Positions 1-6,537 are shown, counted from the first letter of the stretch. The stretch is DNA of 9,469 nucleotides from an uncultured Prevotella sp. (GCA_934183135.1 CAKPRX010000084.1:1-9469), one strand, 5' to 3'. Program-made: numbers and translations. Notes: generated by a model not told the origin, from the letters alone.

Positions 1-1370
1 ATGTCGGGCAGCGCCATCTGCCCGCTCTCGCGCTCGTAGTCGGCCGCGAAGCGCTCCAGATAGCCTATGGCCACTGCCGGCTCGTTCATCTTCAGGTGTA
101 TGCACTTGCTTTCACACTGTTTTTCCTGCGGGCATACGCGGCCGCACACAGCGGGCAGTGCCGAGGTCTGCTTGAGTACCTTGGCAGCAGCGAGAAACTC
201 GCCCCGCTCGATGTTCTTGACAAACGAGGGTATGTTGATGTTAACCGGGCAGCCCTCTACACATCCGGGTTTGGCGCAGTCCAGACAACGCTTGGCCTCT
301 AAGAGAGCCATCTCCTTGGTAAGTCCCTTGTTGACCTCCTCCAGGCGGGTTGTGGCACGGTACTGGGCATCCAGTTCGGGCATCACCACGCGGGCTATCT
401 GCTTGCGCTCCTTAGCGCTCATGCTCTTGCGCAGTGCTTCGCGCCAGGGGGTGTTACGGTCTGTAAGTGAGCTGGTATCGACGCTTTCGCTCTTGTTGTT
501 GTTTACCTCGTTGGGGGCGGTCTGAGCCTCCTGGCACACAGGGGCAGCCACGTGTTCGGCATAGTGGGCCATCTCCTCGCGCTCCACGGCCTTGAAGGTG
601 CCCATGCGCTTGAACATCTCGTCCCAGTCTACCTGGTCGCCGTCGAACTCGGGGCCGTCAATACATACAAAGCGGGTCTTGTCGCCTATGGTGAGTCGGC
701 AGGCGCCGCACATACCGGTACCGTCTACCATGATGGTGTTGAGCGACACGTCGTTAGGAATGTTGTACTTATGGGCCAGCAGCGAGCAGAACTTCATCAT
801 GATGGGAGGGCCTATGGCCAGCACCTTGTCTACATGCTCGCGGTTGATAACCTTTTCCATGCCCACGGTCACCACGCCCTTTTCGCCCCACGAGCCGTCG
901 TCGGTCATGATGATTACCTCGTCCGAGTACTTGGCCACATCGTCTACCATGATGACCAGCTCCTTGGTGCGTCCGGCCAGTACCGATATCACACGGTTTC
1001 CGGCCTGTTTCAGGGCCGTAAGGATGGGCAGGATGGCGGCGATGCCTATACCACCTCCGGCACAGATGACGGTGCCGTAGTTGTCTATCTTAGAGGGAGT
1101 TCCCAGCGGCCCCACGATGTCGGCTATCTCGTCGCCGGGACTGAGCTGGCATAACTTGGTCGATGAGAGGCCCACTTCCTGTATGACTAAGGTGAGGGTG
1201 CCCTTGGCGGCATCGCTCTTGGCGATGGTGTAGGGTACACGTTCGCTGTTGTGGTCAACGCGCACGATGATAAAGTTGCCCGGTTTGCAACTCTTAGCTA
1301 TTAGGGGTGCCTCTACTTCCAGGCAGAACACCTTCTCTGAGAACTGTTGTTTGGATATCAGTCTGAACAT
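1..1370 (-). CDS. Fused NfnA/DHOD-B-like NAD(P)-FAD subunit and GltD/NfnB-like glutamate synthase domain (5' part, truncated by window edge)
   Basis: The first 456 residues are present and the 3' part lies beyond position 1. Residues 1-265 or so form a ferredoxin-reductase-type module like the dihydroorotate dehydrogenase B electron-transfer subunit: RVPYTIA at 44-50 fits the FAD-contacting loop, GGGIG at 105-109 the pyridine-nucleotide loop. DGTGMCGACR (216-225) plus Cys236 is the [2Fe-2S] site, with Cys221, Cys224 and Cys236 but Asp216 where PyrK has a fourth Cys. This Asp-Cys3 pattern is known from NfnA/SudB proteins. A polar linker (about 275-305) leads into the N-terminal ferredoxin-like domain of the GltD family, with two cysteine quartets (362, 365, 370, 374 and 409, 413, 419, 423) fitting two [4Fe-4S] clusters. 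The C-terminal FAD/NADPH domains are outside. Such fusions are commonly annotated in Bacteroidota as bifunctional DHOD-B NAD-binding subunit/NADPH-dependent glutamate synthase. The likely role is cytosolic electron transfer between NADH, NADPH and ferredoxin or glutamate synthesis; the sequence does not decide which. ATG 1370 gives MFRLISKQQFSEKVF, matching the usual family N-terminus. It lies 76 bases after serS on the same strand. Confidence 0.9.
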   Translation of the reverse strand, partial: MFRLISKQQFSEKVFCLEVEAPLIAKSCKPGNFIIVRVDHNSERVPYTIAKSDAAKGTLTLVIQEVGLSSTKLCQLSPGDEIADIVGPLGTPSKIDNYGTVICAGGGIGIAAILPILTALKQAGNRVISVLAGRTKELVIMVDDVAKYSDEVIIMTDDGSWGEKGVVTVGMEKVINREHVDKVLAIGPPIMMKFCSLLAHKYNIPNDVSLNTIMVDGTGMCGACRLTIGDKTRFVCIDGPEFDGDQVDWDEMFKRMGTFKAVEREEMAHYAEHVAAPVCQEAQTAPNEVNNNKSESVDTSSLTDRNTPWREALRKSMSAKERKQIARVVMPELDAQYRATTRLEEVNKGLTKEMALLEAKRCLDCAKPGCVEGCPVNINIPSFVKNIERGEFLAAAKVLKQTSALPAVCGRVCPQEKQCESKCIHLKMNEPAVAIGYLERFAADYERESGQMALPD

Positions 1371-1390
1371 GATGCGGTATGATTTGTTTT

Positions 1391-1434
1391 ATAATAAAGG
1401 GAGGGGCAGGGCCGACAGGCCGCCACCTCTCCCT
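1391..1434 (-). terminator. Terminator-like hairpin after serS
   Basis: Read on the minus strand, AGGGAG (1434-1429) pairs with CTCCCT (1403-1398), and pairing continues inward with one mismatch, two G-U pairs and one bulged C to a GGCC-TGTC-GGCC tip. It is followed by TTATTAT (1397-1391), a modest T-rich tail. It begins 13 bases beyond the serS stop codon and lies 28 bases before the next minus-strand start (1370). It probably ends most serS transcripts. The imperfect T tail allows partial read-through into the downstream gene. Confidence 0.6.
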
Positions 1435-1446
1435 CTGTAGTTTCTA

Positions 1447-2736
1447 TCAGAAATTCTTGTCATCGAGCATGTCAAAGCCACAGTAGGGCACCAGTACGCG
1501 CGGCACACGTATGCCCTCGGGGGTCTGGTTGTTCTCGATGATGGCTGCCACGATGCGGGGCAGGGCCAGGGCCGAGCCGTTGAGCGTGTGGCAGAGTTCT
1601 ATCTTCTTGTCAGCGCTACGGCGGTAGCGGCAGTGCAGGCGGTTGGCCTGATAGCTCTCGAAGTTGGATACCGACGATACCTCGAGCCAGCGCTTCTGGG
1701 CGGCGCTCCACACCTCGAAGTCGTAGCATATAGACGAGGTGAAGCTCATGTCGCCACCGCACAGGCGGAGGATGTGGTAGGGTAGCTCCAGCTTGACGAG
1801 CAGACCCTCTACGTGGGCAAGCATCTCGTCCAGGCTCTGGTACGAGTGCTCAGGGGTATCGATACGTACTATCTCGACCTTGTCAAACTGGTGCAGGCGG
1901 TTCAGTCCGCGTACATCCTTGCCGTAGCTGCCGGCCTCGCGACGGAAGCAGGCTGAGTAGGCGCAGCGCTTGATGGGCAGGTCTTTCTCGTCGAGTATCT
2001 CATCACGGAAAATGTTAGTTACAGGCACCTCGGCAGTAGGGATAAGGTACAGGTTGTCCAGATTGGCGTGGTACATCTGGCCCTCCTTGTCGGGCAGCTG
2101 GCCGGTGCCGTAGCCGCTGGCCTCGTTAACCACGTAAGGGGGCTGTATCTCCAGATAGCCGCTCTTGCGGGCCTCGTCCAGGAAGAAAGCCTCCAGCGCG
2201 CGCTGGAAACGGGCCATCTTGCCGATGTAGAGGGGGAAACCGGCACCGGTAATCTTGACGCCCAGGTCAAAGTCTACCAGGTTGTACTTCTTGAGCAGGT
2301 CCCAGTGGCAGGGGGCGTTCTCGGGCAGATGGGGCATGGGGCCGCCCTCCTTGACTACCACGTTGTCTGCGGCATCCTTGCCCTCGGGCACGTCGTCATT
2401 GGGTATATTAGGTATGGTGAGCAGTATGTCTGTCATGTCCTGCTGGGCTTTCTCCATTATCTCCTGGAGCGCCTTGTCGGCACACTTCAGCTCGGCCACC
2501 TGCTCCTTTATGTTGTTAGCTTCGTCTTTCTTGCCGTCTTTCATCAGCACACCTATCTGTTTGGACATCTGGTTCTGCTGCTGCTTGTTCGCATCCAGCT
2601 TCTGCTGAGTTTCGCGACGCAATTTGTCGTATTCTAAAACTTTCTCGATAGCCTCCCTGGCTCCGTTGAAGTGCTTTTTCTCCAACCCACGTATCACGCG
2701 TTCGGTTTCTTCGCTGATGAGCTTTAATGTAAGCAT
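1447..2736 (-). CDS. serS: Seryl-tRNA synthetase
   Basis: This class II aminoacyl-tRNA synthetase charges tRNA-Ser (and tRNA-Sec where present) with serine in the cytosol through a seryl-adenylate. Its 429 residues match the usual family length. Residues 1-105 or so form the charged, Lys/Gln/Glu-rich helical arm (antiparallel coiled coil) that grips the long variable arm of tRNA-Ser. The catalytic domain follows: TAE at 234-236 is the serine-binding loop, FRREAGSYGKD (264-274) is motif 2 with its ATP-binding arginines, and NGSALALPR (386-394) with ENNQTPEGIRVP (401-412) is motif 3. The ATG at 2736 gives MLTLKLISEETERVIRGLEKKHF, the expected start, and sits 37 bases from the -7 promoter box at 2773-2780. 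The gene appears monocistronic, or is followed only by read-through, because a hairpin lies just downstream. No anomaly is seen. Confidence 0.97.
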   Translation of the reverse strand: MLTLKLISEETERVIRGLEKKHFNGAREAIEKVLEYDKLRRETQQKLDANKQQQNQMSKQIGVLMKDGKKDEANNIKEQVAELKCADKALQEIMEKAQQDMTDILLTIPNIPNDDVPEGKDAADNVVVKEGGPMPHLPENAPCHWDLLKKYNLVDFDLGVKITGAGFPLYIGKMARFQRALEAFFLDEARKSGYLEIQPPYVVNEASGYGTGQLPDKEGQMYHANLDNLYLIPTAEVPVTNIFRDEILDEKDLPIKRCAYSACFRREAGSYGKDVRGLNRLHQFDKVEIVRIDTPEHSYQSLDEMLAHVEGLLVKLELPYHILRLCGGDMSFTSSICYDFEVWSAAQKRWLEVSSVSNFESYQANRLHCRYRRSADKKIELCHTLNGSALALPRIVAAIIENNQTPEGIRVPRVLVPYCGFDMLDDKNF

Positions 2737-2772
2737 AACGTTATACTTTATAATTAACTATGTATCTGAAAG

Positions 2773-2804
2773 CAAAGGTACAAACAATATTTGAAACTGA
2801 CAAA
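2773..2804 (-). promoter_or_regulatory. Bacteroidota-type promoter of serS
   Basis: On the minus strand TTTG (2804-2801) is followed by exactly 20 bases and then TACCTTTG (2780-2773), a full match to the Bacteroidota -33/-7 consensus TTTG-N19-21-TAnnTTTG. The implied transcript start is near 2768, giving an AT-rich leader of about 30 bases before the serS ATG at 2736. Confidence 0.8.
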
Positions 2805-2815
2805 TTTTAAATTAA

Positions 2816-3115
2816 TCATATTTGCCTGGCTGCCATTCTCAGTGTGTGCCCCGTCCCAGGGGGCTCGCGCACGCGCATGTGTAATATATTAAGGTGCAAG
2901 GCATGCCCATAGGGAGGGCGGCTGATACTCACGGCTGCCACCGGCATGTTTGGCGCGATGACAGTTTGGGGCATGGTGGCGCTGCCGGCAAACGGTCCGT
3001 CCTGTAGGCACATGGCGGCTTGCGCTATGCCTCGGGATGTGAGCCGTGTGGCGACAGGCAGCTCTATGCTCTTCAGCTGTGTAGCGCTGGCGCGTGTCTC
3101 ATCCATGAATGTCAC
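2816..3115 (-). CDS. Weakly supported small ORF of 99 residues, unknown product
   Basis: I do not recognise this protein. It begins with GTG at 3115 (or ATG at 3106, 96 residues), and the frame stays open upstream only to a TAA near 3166. The ORF is fairly rich in GCC, AGC, CTG and CGC codons, like the real neighbouring genes, but it has no recognisable domain, signal peptide or membrane segment. It also carries a short GC-rich inverted repeat (GCCCC/GGGGC, 2848-2864) near its 3' end. It ends just upstream of the serS promoter. Two palindromes (3172-3185 and 3203-3216) lie 57-100 bases upstream of the GTG, where operators could sit, but no proper -7 box is there. It may be a small lineage-specific gene, a decayed remnant, or an accidental frame in GC-rich intergenic DNA; I favour the last two. 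Confidence 0.2.
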   Translation of the reverse strand: MTFMDETRASATQLKSIELPVATRLTSRGIAQAAMCLQDGPFAGSATMPQTVIAPNMPVAAVSISRPPYGHALHLNILHMRVREPPGTGHTLRMAARQI

Positions 3116-3170
3116 GGGGGCTGTCGTTGTGGTAACTATGGGAGAAATGGTGAAAAACCTTTACACGCGG

Positions 3171-3217
3171 CTGTATATTTATGCAAAACGAGGGGGCACT
3201 TGTGTATAAATATACAG
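3171..3217. repeat. Paired AT-rich palindromes (12-bp inverted repeat)
   Basis: CTGTATATTTAT (3171-3182) is the exact reverse complement of ATAAATATACAG (3206-3217). Each arm lies inside its own palindrome: TGTATATTTATGCA (3172-3185, one mismatch) and TGTATAAATATACA (3203-3216, perfect). The two palindromes start 31 bp apart, close to three helical turns, which would put bound dimers on one face of the DNA. The design is that of a repressor operator pair. The AT-rich core loosely recalls ARG boxes, but that link is only a guess. Confidence 0.5.
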
Positions 3218-3406
3218 TCGTAATGGCCGTTCTATGGGGCATAAAATCCAGAAAAAACCAACGAACCAGGATGATTTCTGAGGCCATCGGAGCCGCTTTG
3301 GCGCATTGCGAGGGGCGCAAAAGTAACAGTCTTTTACAAAATAGGGACATTCAGCACCTTTCTCGCCGCTATTTTCGGCTACAGCGAGGATGTTTTTTGG
3401 AGCCGC

Positions 3407-3466
3407 CGCGATGGTCATTTTTGTGCTCGCGATGGTCATTACGTTTCTAATGACCATCGCGAGCAC
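3407..3466. repeat. Perfect 19-bp hairpin plus a third, competing arm
   Basis: GTGCTCGCGATGGTCATTA (3423-3441) and its exact reverse complement (3448-3466) flank a 6-base loop, CGTTTC. A second copy of the inner 13 bases of the left arm, CGCGATGGTCATT, lies at 3407-3419, 21 bases before the matching copy at 3428-3440, and could pair with the same right arm (3449-3461). There is no T-run immediately after the stem in either direction, so it is a poor rho-independent terminator. An operator, a structured RNA or part of a dispersed repeat fits better. Confidence 0.8.
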
Positions 3467-3587
3467 TTTAAAGGTCGTTTTTGGGGGCGTCAGAAAATGC
3501 CCATTTCCGCCCGTTGCCCCCTCGGTGAGTGTACAGACTAATTACAGAAGCCCGAAAAGCTCTCGTCCGATGCCGAAACGACGGAAA

Positions 3588-3601
3588 TGTATATTTATAC
3601 A
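3588..3601. repeat. Third TGTATA-N2-TATACA palindrome
   Basis: TGTATATTTATACA is a perfect 6-2-6 palindrome of the same design as those at 3172-3185 and 3203-3216, about 385 bp away. With its following G (3602) it reads CTGTATA on the minus strand, the same seven bases that begin the left arm at 3171 on the plus strand. The outermost copies therefore face each other like terminal inverted repeats. Confidence 0.5.
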
Positions 3602-3690
3602 GTGTCTGAAAAATATTTACGATACAGTGCCGGCCTTGTGCTCACGGTCGCGCCCCCCTTTGACAGCCTGCGCCAGCGTACAGGATGCCC

Positions 3691-3727
3691 ATTTTACCTT
3701 TTTGTCTTTTTACTTTTTTACCTTTCA
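3691..3727. repeat. T-rich tract of imperfect TTTTAC(C/T)TTTT repeats
   Basis: Three near-copies of a TTTTAC(C/T)TTTT unit follow one another, so the plus strand is nearly all T and C and the minus strand A-rich with GGTAAAA/AGTAAAA units. Short T-rich tracts of this kind are, to my memory, common between genes in Prevotella, where they produce spurious Phe/Tyr/Leu-rich translations. The function is unknown. Confidence 0.45.
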
Positions 3728-3866
3728 AAAGCTCTTCCGCCCGTACCCTTTCTTCGTCCGAAACCAGGCGGAGCCGCCCGTGACCGCCCGCTGACTCTCC
3801 ATGAGCAGCGGGGGAGGGGGGATGGGCGTTACAGGGGGCGCTGGCCGAGCGCTCTGGGCGTGTGGG

Positions 3867-4994
3867 TCAGAAGCGGAAGGACAACTGTACGTCGACCAGG
3901 TTGTAGTTGTGCTTGTCGGGGTTAGTTATGCTGCGGTCGTTAACCAGCGCATACTCGCCACTAAGCTTCAGGTTGTACGAGAACACGTAGTCGAGCCCTA
4001 ACTCGTACTGGGTCTTCTGTTTCGACGCGTCGCCCGATGGCTGGTACATGTCGTAGCGTGCCTTGACGTGCAGACGGTTCTTGATAATAGGGGCTATGAC
4101 CAGCGCGTAGGCACCCTGGGCCTTGTCGCCATTGTCGCCGAGGCTGATGTCGTTGGCATCGCTGGGCTTCTGGTAGCGGTTCTTGAAGGCCAGGCCCGTA
4201 GAGTGGGCGTACTCGGTGCGGAATGTCCAGTCGTTGACCACATAGTCGGCCGAGAAAGCATAGCGGCGCTGGGGCAGACGGCATATCTCGTTATGCGTTA
4301 CATTGGCCTCGTCCTTCCAGCTGTACTTGCGGGCGTACGAGCCTGTCCACCCGAAGGCTCCGATACGCATGCCCTTGACAGGCATCAGCCACAGGCCGCC
4401 TATCAGGTCCTTCTGCTGGTCTACATCGCTTACGTTGATGCCCTGTCCGTTGAAGACACCCACCTGGTAGTGCAGCAGGTTGCGTCCGGAGGCGTTGGGC
4501 AGCAGGTCGCCCTGTACCTGTACACCTATGTCGCGGCCATTGCTGGAGTGGCCGCCGGCCCGGTCGGTGAAGCCGGCTATGTTGTTGATAACCTGGCTGT
4601 AGCCCATGAAGCCCTGCTCGATGGGGTGCATGGGGTTCTCCAGGGTAAAGGGCCGCTTGAACTGGCCAGCCTTGACGCGGAAGTAGGTGTATTTCTGCCA
4701 TTCGGCAAAGAGGTCTACCACGCGTGGCGAACTGCCTAACTGTGAGGTGTTGCCATTAAACTGTATCTGTGCTTTCCAATAGAAATCGTTGAGGATGCGC
4801 CCGTCGAGGCTTATACGGGCCAGGCGCAGGCTGAACGAGTTGGCCTTGGCGTCGGTCTTGTCGCTGGCTTGGTACTGTACCATGCCGTAGCCCGACAGCT
4901 TGACATGATTAATCCACGTGGGTGCTTTCTCCTGGGCGCCGGCCCCTGTGCTGAGCAGCAGGGCCATGGCCGCCAATAGATGTCTTGTATTCAT
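3867..4994 (-). CDS. Outer-membrane porin, OprO/OprP (phosphate-selective porin) type
   Basis: This 375-residue protein is a predicted outer-membrane beta-barrel channel. Residues 1-20 (MNTRHLLAAMALLLSTGAGA) form a signal peptide with likely cleavage before QEKAP. The mature chain shows alternating aromatic/polar beta strands (for example KLSGYGMVQYQ at 32-42, SFSLRLARISLDGRI at 53-67), the family-typical KAGQFKRPFTLE at 108-119 and NGRDIGVQVQGDL at 152-164. It ends in VDVQLSFRF, with the terminal Phe and alternating hydrophobics used as the BAM-complex recognition signal. The length and pattern fit the OprO/OprP porin family as found in Bacteroidota. True phosphate selectivity cannot be inferred from sequence alone. 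The gene starts 40 bases after the rlmD stop on the same strand with no clear -7 box between them, so cotranscription with rlmD is possible. No good terminator follows; the GCGCT/AGCGC stem at 3838-3852 lacks a T-run. Confidence 0.88.
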   Translation of the reverse strand: MNTRHLLAAMALLLSTGAGAQEKAPTWINHVKLSGYGMVQYQASDKTDAKANSFSLRLARISLDGRILNDFYWKAQIQFNGNTSQLGSSPRVVDLFAEWQKYTYFRVKAGQFKRPFTLENPMHPIEQGFMGYSQVINNIAGFTDRAGGHSSNGRDIGVQVQGDLLPNASGRNLLHYQVGVFNGQGINVSDVDQQKDLIGGLWLMPVKGMRIGAFGWTGSYARKYSWKDEANVTHNEICRLPQRRYAFSADYVVNDWTFRTEYAHSTGLAFKNRYQKPSDANDISLGDNGDKAQGAYALVIAPIIKNRLHVKARYDMYQPSGDASKQKTQYELGLDYVFSYNLKLSGEYALVNDRSITNPDKHNYNLVDVQLSFRF

Positions 4995-5034
4995 TTAGGT
5001 CTTTGCTATTATATATATAATAATGTATAGGGTC

Positions 5035-6477
5035 TTACAGGCGCTTCTCGAGCAGCACCACGTTCTCTACATGGGGCGTATGGGGGAACATGTCGACAGG
5101 CTGTACCCGTGCCACGCGGTACTGGGCATCCATGAGTGCCAGGTCGCGGGCCTGGGTGGCCGGGTTGCAGCTCACGTAGACCACGCGCTGAGGGGCGGCG
5201 TTGAGTATCACGCTGACCACATCGGGGTGCATGCCGGCACGGGGTGGGTCGGTTATAATCACGTCAGGGCGACCATGGCGGGCCACAAACTCGTCGGTCA
5301 GTATGTCCTTCATGTCACCGGCGTAGAACAGCGTGTTGTCTATATGGTTTATCTGACTGTTAATCTTGGCGTCCTCTATGGCCTCGGGCACATACTCGAT
5401 GCCGATAACCTTGCGGGCCTTGCGGGCCACAAAGTTGGCTATGGTTCCCGTGCCCGTGTAGAGGTCGTACACCAGTTCGCTGCCTGTGAGCCCGGCAAAG
5501 TCGCGGGCCACGCAGTACAGGTGGTAGGCTTGGTCGGTGTTAGTCTGGTAGAAACTCTTCGGGCCGACCTTGAACCGCAGGTCTTCCATGGTCTCGAAGA
5601 TGTGGTCGGTGCCCTTGTAGAGTGTCAGCTCCAGGTCGCCAAAGGTGTCGTTGCCCTTTTGGTTGTCTACATATAATATAGAGGTGAGCTGCGGGAACTT
5701 GTCGGCTATGTGGGCCAGCAGCTGCCGGGCCTTCTCGTCGTCGCCCGGCTCGTCGTAGTGGAACTGAAGGATGAGCATCCACTCGCCCGTGTTCGAGTTG
5801 CGGAACACCATGTCGCGGAGCAGGCCCACCTGCTGGCGTATGTCGTAGTAAGTAAAGTGGTGAGCCAGGGTGTAGTCGCGTATCTCGTTGCGTATCTGGT
5901 TGTGCAGGTCGTCCATCAGATGGCACTTGCTGATGGGATAAATCTTGTCAAAGGCACCCGTTATGTGGAACCCTATGGCCGACTCGTTGAGGTTGCCCTC
6001 GCAGCCCTCTTCGCGTGGGGGCATCTGGGCTATCTCTTCCTTGGTGTACCAGCGCTTGTTGGCACAGCCAAATTCCAGCTTGTTGCGGTATTCGCTTATC
6101 TTCTGCGAGCCCAGGATGGGCATAAACTCGGGCAACTCTACCTTGCCTATCCGCGACAGCTGGTCGTACACCTGCTGCTGTTTGGCCTTCAGCTGCTCTT
6201 CGTATCTCAGATTCTGCCATTTGCAGCCACCACAGATGCCGAAGTGGTCGCACATGGGCGTGGTGCGCAGAGGGCTGCGCTCGATAATCCTTACGGCTTC
6301 GGCCTCACAGTATTTGTGTTTTTTCTTGCGTATCTGCAAGTCTACCACGTCGCCGGGTACGACAAAAGGCACAAACACGGCCATGTCATTTACATGGGTT
6401 ACACATTTGCCCTCGGCCGCGACGGCCTCTATCCTTACGTTTTCCAACAGAGGAAACGGCTTATGCTTACGAGTCAT
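5035..6477 (-). CDS. rlmD: 23S rRNA (uracil-C5)-methyltransferase, RlmD/RumA type
   Basis: The protein is an SAM-dependent RNA methyltransferase of the TrmA/RumA family that makes 5-methyluridine in 23S rRNA (U1939 in the E. coli enzyme). Its 480 residues suit the family. A TRAM-like RNA-binding domain covers about residues 5-68. A [4Fe-4S] site is formed by Cys76, Cys82 and Cys85 (CDHFGICGGC) with Cys185 (SKCHLM) as the likely fourth ligand. The Rossmann methyltransferase domain carries VYDLYTGTGTIANFVA (336-351, SAM motif I), ITDPPRAGMH (408-417), the nucleophilic Cys437 in SCNPATQARDL, and Glu471 in HVENVVLLEK as the general base. All key residues are present, so it should be active. The exact target base is inferred; Bacteroidota homologues could modify a different or a second uridine (RlmC/RlmCD-like). 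ATG 6477 gives MTRKHKPFPLLENV, the normal start. It is transcribed away from ppdK and is followed 40 bases later by the porin. Confidence 0.92.
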   Translation of the reverse strand: MTRKHKPFPLLENVRIEAVAAEGKCVTHVNDMAVFVPFVVPGDVVDLQIRKKKHKYCEAEAVRIIERSPLRTTPMCDHFGICGGCKWQNLRYEEQLKAKQQQVYDQLSRIGKVELPEFMPILGSQKISEYRNKLEFGCANKRWYTKEEIAQMPPREEGCEGNLNESAIGFHITGAFDKIYPISKCHLMDDLHNQIRNEIRDYTLAHHFTYYDIRQQVGLLRDMVFRNSNTGEWMLILQFHYDEPGDDEKARQLLAHIADKFPQLTSILYVDNQKGNDTFGDLELTLYKGTDHIFETMEDLRFKVGPKSFYQTNTDQAYHLYCVARDFAGLTGSELVYDLYTGTGTIANFVARKARKVIGIEYVPEAIEDAKINSQINHIDNTLFYAGDMKDILTDEFVARHGRPDVIITDPPRAGMHPDVVSVILNAAPQRVVYVSCNPATQARDLALMDAQYRVARVQPVDMFPHTPHVENVVLLEKRL

Positions 6478-6496
6478 AATCAGTAATTTTTATGGG

Positions 6497-6504
6497 CAAA
6501 GTTA
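6497..6504 (-). promoter_or_regulatory. Probable -7 box of rlmD
   Basis: On the minus strand TAACTTTG (6504-6497) matches the Bacteroidota -7 consensus TAnnTTTG and lies 20 bases before the rlmD ATG (6477). I do not find a matching TTTG or TTG at the usual 19-21 base spacing upstream, so the promoter may be weak, activator-dependent, or not the real one. The leader would be only about a dozen bases. Confidence 0.45.
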
Positions 6505-6537
6505 CAAATAAAATAACTATTTATGCTTTGTTTGCAA

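Larger units (their letters stand above)
2816..3866. other. Gene-poor region of about 1.05 kb between the porin and serS
   Basis: No convincing protein-coding gene lies here. Open frames on both strands are short, mutually overlapping and without family character; for example, the plus-strand frame 3587-3925 runs into the opposite-strand porin gene. The region instead contains three AT-rich palindromes of one design (3172-3185, 3203-3216, 3588-3601), a perfect 19-bp hairpin (3423-3466) with an extra copy of its left arm, a T-rich tract (3691-3727) and several GC-rich short stems. The usual intergenic gaps in this window are 40-200 bases, so this one stands out in length and structure. Confidence 0.75.

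Noticed and set aside
67..1154. Plus-strand open frames opposite the fused redox gene (67-525, 552-1154, 592-1080)
   Set aside because: The opposite strand encodes clear FAD, NAD and iron-sulfur motifs in one continuous frame; these are shadows.
3318..3325. TACTTTTG on the minus strand as a promoter -7 box
   Set aside because: It matches TAnnTTTG but no TTTG or TTG lies 19-21 bases upstream, and no well-supported gene is downstream; kept only as a weak possibility.
3179..3466. 95-residue minus-strand frame covering the hairpin
   Set aside because: Its first residues are just the translated inverted repeat and the rest has no domain character; other frames in the same stretch are equally open.
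3838..3852. GCGCT-N5-AGCGC stem as a porin terminator
   Set aside because: Only 5 bp, and followed by C-rich rather than T-rich sequence on the minus strand.
3587..3925. 112-residue plus-strand frame in the porin-serS gap
   Set aside because: It begins inside a palindrome, reads through the T-rich tract as Phe/Leu/Tyr runs and overlaps the 3' end of the porin gene on the other strand; no family signal.
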